Shown in pieces: positions 30,144-34,146 of a DNA stretch of 34,146 nt (the stretch's first letter is position 1; each line of letters starts with the position of its first letter). The DNA is taken from assembly GCF_028618555.1 (NCBI RefSeq), contig NZ_JAQITD010000019.1, forward strand, positions 1 through 34,146, in the 5' to 3' direction. This stretch comes from Bartonella sp. CM31XJBT (GTDB lineage: Bacteria; Pseudomonadota; Alphaproteobacteria; Rhizobiales; Rhizobiaceae). The translations under genes and the position numbers were made by a program. The notes under the pieces are model-generated. The model saw only the letters and a program-made list of their open reading frames with translations. It did no database searches and was not told the origin of the DNA.

Positions 30144-30372
30144 TTGGTTTTAGATCAGTTTTAGTTTGAGTTTAGATGGCAGCTTGATGACAAAAGCCAA
30201 TGGTAAGATGGTGTACAATATTAGTAGTGCTTTCTCATCCGAGCAAAATTTATTTTTGTTGCGTTTATAGTGCTAAAAAATTGTCAAAGATGGGTAATTT
30301 TTTATATGTGTAGAATGTGGTTATTCGTGCGGATTTTGTTGGTGCATTCAATATATTATTACGTGGATGAGT
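30144..30372 (+). pseudogene. TnpB (IS200/IS605 OrfB) C-terminal remnant
   Basis: Broken frames spell out TnpB landmarks in order: LDQ then FEFRWQLDDKSQW around 30151-30205, SAK-NCQRWVIF around 30269-30303, CVECGY of the zinc-finger half around 30308-30325, and ADFVGAFNILLRG up to 30369. At least two frameshifts and several in-frame stops are needed to join them, and the first cysteine pair of the zinc finger is gone. So this is a dead element. Its right end abuts the secretion-exporter fragment on the other strand, consistent with an IS insertion there. Confidence 0.7.
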
Positions 30373-30631
30373 TTTTGCTTAAACAATAAGAAAATTGATA
30401 GAATAAAGCTTTTAAGTTGCTCAATAGAAAGCTAAGAGCTGTGCGAAACAACATGATAGTAATTATCAAGATAACGATCACATAGAGATTTTCAGCATGC
30501 TGAGTAGGCAAAATTCCATCAATAATTGCTTGAAAAATAAAAGGATTCACCAAGTCAAGTAGCTGTAAAACGATAGCAATAAGATTAATTTCAATAACGT
30601 AATAAATATATTTCTTTGTTGTGCGAGTAAA
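30359..30631 (-). pseudogene. Type I secretion (HlyB-like) ABC exporter, TM-domain fragment
   Basis: Read on the minus strand, an open stretch of about 90 codons without a proper start encodes LQLLDLVNPFIFQAIIDGIL, then PTQHAENLYVIVILIITIML and FRTALSFLLSNLKALFYQF. This matches the first two membrane spans of HlyB/RTX-type exporters (pattern LQLFALVTPLFFQVVIDKVL, then a short loop and a span beginning the FE-LL-LR region). No ATPase domain or peptidase domain is present nearby. A stop lies at the 5' end and the 3' end is cut at the TnpB remnant. Confidence 0.7.
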
Positions 30632-30787
30632 TCAAGAGAAGGTTCTTAATTTTTCTTATGCAAACTCATTTTAATTTATGATTTTGTTAAGAGAAAGAAA
30701 AATATAATGTGTTATATTTTAATAGTATTTGCAAATATTATTATTGTTTGTACGGTGTTTTTATTTTATTTTAATTTAAAATTAGGT

Positions 30788-30815
30788 TTGACAATTGTCT
30801 AAAACGCGTAATAAT
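30788..30815 (+). promoter_or_regulatory. Strong sigma70-like promoter running into the repeat array
   Basis: A perfect -35 box ttgaca (30788-30793) is followed after 16 bases by aataat (30810-30815), five of six matches to the -10 consensus. The last four bases of that -10 box are already the first repeat unit. Transcription would start inside the array at about 30822 and read toward the glycine-rich gene remnant. The spacing is acceptable, and this is the best promoter-like match I noticed in the window. Confidence 0.5.
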
Positions 30816-30940
30816 CTAATCTAATCTAATCTAATCTAATCTAATCTAATCTAATCTAATCTAATCTAATCTAATCTAATCTAATCTAATCTAATCTAAT
30901 CTAATCTAATCTAATCTAATCTAATCTAATCTAATCTAAT
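30812..30940 (+). repeat. Pentanucleotide tandem array (TAATC), 25.8 copies
   Basis: 129 bases of uninterrupted taatc units with no visible mismatch. Both strands carry stops in all frames within the array (taa on plus, tag on minus), so it cannot be translated through. Perfect repeats this long normally mutate by slipped-strand mispairing. Its position between a promoter-like sequence and a small gene remnant suggests it lies in a transcribed leader. Confidence 0.97.
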
Positions 30941-30949
30941 TGTATCGAT

Positions 30950-31258
30950 ATGATGCGTTTTTCTATAAAAGAAAAAGGAGAGTTCAAGCTCATCACGTGC
31001 TTCAGGTAATTCATGCCGTCCTTCGGGTTATTATTGGGATACAATAAAATCTACAGGACAAACAGGAGTAATGATAGTGGCGCCTGTTGGGACAGTTGGA
31101 GGTGCTGTGCTTGGAGGAATCGTAAGTATAGTGGGTGCAGTTGCAATAGAAAATAGATGGTATAGTTCCTGTTAATCGTAGCTGCTGCTGCGGAGGGAGC
31201 TATACTAAGAGAAGCAGTAGGCAGCACTATAAATGGTGCTCTAGTAGGGGGCTTTTAG
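30950..31258 (+). pseudogene. Frameshifted glycine-zipper small protein (bacteriocin-like)
   Basis: An ATG at 30950 opens MMRFSIKEKGEFKL, but that frame stops early. After a one-base shift near the A-run at 30972, the frame reads SSSSSRASGNSCRPSGYYWD and then a glycine zipper MIVAPVGTVGGAVLGGIVS to a stop at 31173. A second shift gives IVAAAAEGAILREAVGSTIN and GALVGGF to a stop at 31256. The alternating glycine/alanine hydrophobic helix is typical of small exported membrane-active peptides and also of glycine-zipper lipoproteins. No function can be assigned with certainty. It is broken as sequenced. Confidence 0.5.
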
Positions 31259-31622
31259 AGTTGTGCATCATTTTTATAATTGTGTACGGTAATTTATAGA
31301 ATATCTGCAATATATCTCTAAAATCATAATAATTTTGTAGATATGTTAATGAAAAATATGTCTAAGCAATATTGTTAGAATATCTTTTAATGGTATATTA
31401 TTTATAAGTCTATATATTTTAGTTCAGAAATTTTAAGTGTTATAGATACTTTAAATACTATTAATATTATTAATAAATTGATTTAAATTATATTATGCTT
31501 CTAAAGCGCATATTAAAAATGATATTATAAAAAATCATCAATAATATTCATTTTATTTTTTATAGTATTCTTTATTTAAGTATCTTTCTATAGAGATTAT
31601 GAGATATGTTATTAATAAAGTT
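31259..31622. other. AT-rich gene-free stretch
   Basis: About 360 bases, extremely AT-rich with stops in every frame. I see no gene, strong hairpin or repeat in it. Confidence 0.6.
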
Positions 31623-31863
31623 ATGTTTTTAGATTTGGCCAAAAAAATAAAGAGAAATCCAGACAGCTTCTTTTTCAATAAACAAAAATAATGCTTTAAT
31701 TTGATGTTGTAAAATAACTGATAACGATCATATGTTTTTGATTATCAGTGATGAAAATAATGTGATTTTTGATATAGAGATTGAAAAGATTGAGAACTTT
31801 TTCGCGTATCACTCATATTTTCTTACCAAATTTTTTGAAAAATTATATAAAGCAAAAAAATAA
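31623..31863 (+). pseudogene. Remnant of a small unknown gene in two frames
   Basis: The first piece (31623-31691) encodes MFLDLAKKIKRNPDSFFFNK and stops. The second piece in another frame (31732-31863, 43 codons) encodes MFLIISDENNVIFDIEIEKI followed by ENFFAYHSYFLTKFFEKLYK. Both have a balanced mix of charged and hydrophobic residues unlike random AT-rich translation, and they join with a single frameshift region. I do not recognise the family. It may be a decayed gene or two chance frames. Confidence 0.3.
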
Positions 31864-32360
31864 ATTCTGTTAAGTTATTAGCATTTATAATGAGTTTTTT
31901 ATTTTCACAGTTTTGTGATTGTTTTTGCATTTAACAATGCATTAACAACATGTGTGGTCCATTTTAAAGTTTTGTTTAAAATTACATAAGTAAGTTCTAT
32001 TTTGATTTGTTATTGCATCGCTCGTATTGATGTATAACAAAAGCGTTTGAGACAATATAAGATCACAAGAATAAATTTTTAATTGGGTATATAAACTACC
32101 GATTGCTTACAGATAAAAAAATCTATGCATATCAAAGTTACGTAAGTTTTTTCTCTTCAAAATGTGTATTTGAATTAATTTTTGTGATTGATAGCTTTAC
32201 TACGATGAAAATACTTGTGAGTTTATTGGTATTCATTAGATACCTATGAATTTTACATATCGATTCAAAAATATAGAATAATATAATTTTACGATTATTG
32301 TGGAGTTCATTTTGATAAACTGAAAAACATAATGCTGAGCATTACAAATATTTGCAAAAA
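31864..32360. other. AT-rich gene-free stretch
   Basis: About 500 bases with no supportable open frame, repeat or terminator. It precedes the first copy of the long repeat. Confidence 0.6.
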
Positions 32361-32830
32361 TGCTTTTATTAGGTGTTATTTTGTTTCTTTATAGTTTACA
32401 TTTTTTATCTTTTTAACCTTGGTTAGAGAGAGAATTTGTATTCATTATCTATTTCTCTATTTTATTTTGAATGCGTGGAGCACTATTAATATCAAAAAGT
32501 AATGATCGTGGAAGATAATGAGCTTAAACTGAAGTTATTCTGCGTTTCTGTAGAAACGAATTGTCGTAAAATCGTTGAAATGTTTAATGGCTTTATGGAT
32601 TAAAGTTGGCGGTTTCATCAATATTATCTCTTATCTTATCTCGTTTAGCTTTTCTAATCAAAGAGCGAAATTTTTGTTTACGCTAAATTTTTACTCGGTT
32701 AGCTATTTCCTCTCAACATACAATAAGAAAAAAAAATTAGCTTACTGTATGCTAGCAATATAAAAAATCCATTATGTGTAATAAAAAAGACAATTTAGTA
32801 ATATTTTTTATGTTGTGATTTAAAAATGTT
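32361..32830 (+). repeat. Long diverged direct repeat, copy R1
   Basis: This block aligns along its length with 33641-34146. Anchors include ccttggttagagag / tcttggttagaaag, the shared word tgtagaaacgaat (32549-32561 with 33814-33826), aatggc-ttatgg, tctaatcaaagagc / ttcaatcaaagagc and acgctaa-ttttt. The copies are in the same orientation, about 1.27 kb apart, and differ by many substitutions and small indels. A 62-codon TTG-started frame in this copy (32575-32763) is not conserved in the other copy, so I do not call it a gene. Confidence 0.8.
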
Positions 32831-32982
32831 GTGATTAAGAAAATCAATAGTTTTGAAGAAAAAATACAATTTAAACAATAATATAATCATATTATTGTAA
32901 TAAAATTTTATCATCTAATCAGTCAGCTTAAAACAAAAATAGAATAATTGACAAAACAAATTAAATATGGAAAGAATAAAAA

Positions 32983-33016
32983 TATAATACAAAATAATAA
33001 TTATTTTTGTATTATA
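32983..33016. repeat. AT-only inverted repeat upstream of the 119-residue gene
   Basis: Left arm around tataatacaaaa and right arm around tttttgtattata can pair over about 12 bases with a small loop. It lies about 105 bp before the ATG at 33121. It may be a terminator or a protein-binding palindrome, or it may simply reflect base composition. Confidence 0.35.
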
Positions 33017-33120
33017 TTATCATTCTCTTCTCAGTAGGAAAATATGAATCATCGGTAGATGATGTGATGTTTTCTGTTTAGAGAGTAAGGTTTTATTAAA
33101 TATTGTAATAGGTTATTATA

Positions 33121-33480
33121 ATGAGAATATTTAAACATTGTATATCATGTGTTGTTGCAGTAGCTATTTTCTTTTCACAAGTTTTAGGAGCCAATGCCGA
33201 TTCTTTAAATGGTAGATTTCAAAACGCTGATTTTATTTCTGTAATGAAACAAGAGAATAGAGTTATTAAAACTGTTAAGGCGATTATTAGTCAATTTTCG
33301 GAACAAAGCAGAGAAAAAGATGTCCAAAAGGTGGCTGGTTTGATAGGAATGGAGCCAGCGATTTTTGGTTTAATCGCATTTCTTGTATATTTCTTTACTA
33401 GAAAGCCACCGGATCCTAGAAAAAGCGCAGGTGAAAAAGCATTCACTGCTTTTACTCGAAGTGCATGGGCTCTTAATTAA
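33121..33480 (+). CDS. Small exported or membrane-anchored protein of unknown function
   Basis: The product is 119 residues. A signal peptide is clear: basic MRIFKHC, a hydrophobic core VVAVAIFFSQVLG, and a likely cleavage after ANA (residue 26). The mature part is polar with a possible helix (KQENRVIKTVKAIISQFSEQ), then one hydrophobic span AIFGLIAFLVYFF (about 80-92) followed by the basic/proline-rich RKPPDPRKSAGEK, which suggests a single-span protein with a cytoplasmic tail. I do not recognise the family. Size and layout resemble small envelope proteins but lack the second span of VirB2-like pilins. It stands alone, with a strong hairpin after it and a copy of the long repeat on either side. 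Confidence 0.7.
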   Translation: MRIFKHCISCVVAVAIFFSQVLGANADSLNGRFQNADFISVMKQENRVIKTVKAIISQFSEQSREKDVQKVAGLIGMEPAIFGLIAFLVYFFTRKPPDPRKSAGEKAFTAFTRSAWALN

Positions 33481-33536
33481 AAATGTTGATTTGATGAATT
33501 TTAAATTATTCTGTTTTTGAATCTTTTATAATTAAT

Positions 33537-33561
33537 AAACCGTGATTTCTAATCACGGTTT
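33537..33561 (+). terminator. Strong hairpin after the 119-residue gene
   Basis: A perfect 11-bp inverted repeat, aaaccgtgatt (33537-33547) and aatcacggttt (33551-33561), with a 3-base loop, 56 bp after the stop codon. The T-rich tail agctattttta follows. The A-rich left flank would also allow termination from the opposite strand. Confidence 0.75.
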
Positions 33562-33640
33562 AGCTATTTTTATATTTATTAATATGCCCATTAAGCTTTA
33601 AGTTTTTAGGCTGTACTCTTTTTTTAATATTATTACAGAA

Positions 33641-34146
33641 ATACTTTATTGTACATAATATGGTCTTTTTGAGGTTTAAAATTTTTAATCATTTTATCTT
33701 GGTTAGAAAGAATGTGTATTTATTTCTATTTCTCTAAGTCGTAGAATTATATTAATGTTAGAAAGTTAGAATCTTGAAAGACAATGAACTTTATTAAAAT
33801 TATTCCACGTTCTTGTAGAAACGAATGGCTGTGAAATCTTTGAAATGTGTAATGGCCTTATGGCATTAGATTTGGCGCGTTCACCAAAGTTATCCCTTAT
33901 CTTACTTAATTTAGCTTTTTCAATCAAAGAGCTAAGTTGATACTTACGCTAATTTTTGCTGGGAAAACTATTTCTTCTCAATCTATACTAAGAAAAAATT
34001 ATTTTAACAGAATATTTCAATAAAATATTTTTTTTGTTTTTTGTAAATTTTAAAAATATTTATCTTACTATATTATACAAAAAATAAAAAACATTACGTG
34101 TAACTAAAAAACAATATATTGATATTTTTATGTTATAATATCTAAT
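33641..34146 (+). repeat. Long diverged direct repeat, copy R2 (runs to window end)
   Basis: Second copy of the block at 32361-32830. It contains no open frame of note. The homology continues to the window edge (tttttatgtt-ataat resembling 32805-32820), so the full extent is unknown. The two copies bracket the 119-residue gene, suggesting a past duplication of the gene-plus-flank unit. Confidence 0.75.

Noticed and set aside
30812..30940. CRISPR array or telomere-like element in the TAATC repeat
   Set aside because: The units are contiguous 5-mers without spacers. It is a plain microsatellite.
32575..32763. 62-codon open frame in repeat copy R1
   Set aside because: It has a TTG start and the frame is broken in the homologous copy R2, so there is no sign of coding selection.
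1..34146. tRNA, rRNA or riboswitch genes
   Set aside because: No T-arm-like ggttcgaatcc sequences, rRNA segments or recognisable riboswitch cores were seen by eye; a covariance scan could not be run.

Overview
The window looks like a piece of a Bartonella chromosome (Alphaproteobacteria, Rhizobiales). This rests on the AT-rich coding style, the alphaproteobacterial S10-spc-alpha ribosomal gene order, a short-LID adenylate kinase, and proteins I recognise as Bartonella/rhizobial types (RecA, NdvA, a Deg-family protease). The species cannot be fixed from sequence alone. All intact genes are on the + strand except ndvA.

Region 1 (1-14550) is a housekeeping block. It opens with the last codons of an EF-Tu gene and continues through rpsJ-rplC-rplD-rplW-rplB-rpsS-rplV-rpsC-rplP-rpmC-rpsQ, then rplN-rplX-rplE-rpsN-rpsH-rplF-rplR-rpsE-rpmD-rplO-secY-adk, then rpsM-rpsK-rpoA-rplQ. 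A hairpin plus T-run after rplQ closes it. These genes make ribosomal proteins, the Sec translocon channel, adenylate kinase and the RNA polymerase alpha subunit. The only sizeable internal gaps are before rplN, rpsE, secY, rpsM and rpsK. The rplN gap (the usual S10/spc junction) holds a good hairpin.

Region 2 (14551-26552) holds quality-control, repair and envelope genes: a periplasmic Deg/HtrA protease, rarA (overlapping the protease stop and needing a non-ATG start), recA, alaS, ndvA on the minus strand (cyclic beta-1,2-glucan export) and an RluC-type pseudouridine synthase. Large non-coding gaps flank recA and ndvA. Two of these gaps carry diverged copies of the same roughly 100-bp repeat.

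Region 3 (26553-34146) is accessory and decayed. A three-gene ABC-2 exporter (ATPase plus two permeases of the COG4586/COG4587/COG3694 type) is followed by a 13-codon ORF that looks like a truncated fourth gene. After it come a TnpB (IS200/IS605) remnant and, abutting it on the other strand, a fragment of a type I secretion (HlyB-like) exporter. Next is a near-perfect pentanucleotide array of about 26 TAATC units that begins inside the -10 element of a strong promoter-like sequence. A frameshifted glycine-zipper, bacteriocin-like small protein gene follows. An AT-rich, nearly gene-free stretch then leads to a 119-residue secreted or membrane-anchored protein of unknown function, which sits between two diverged copies of a roughly 450-500 bp repeat. 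The most interesting reading is that region 3 preserves a peptide-export locus (exporter, glycine-rich peptide, remnant type I exporter) that has been broken by IS activity and repeat expansion. This is inference from neighbourhood and needs comparative data.
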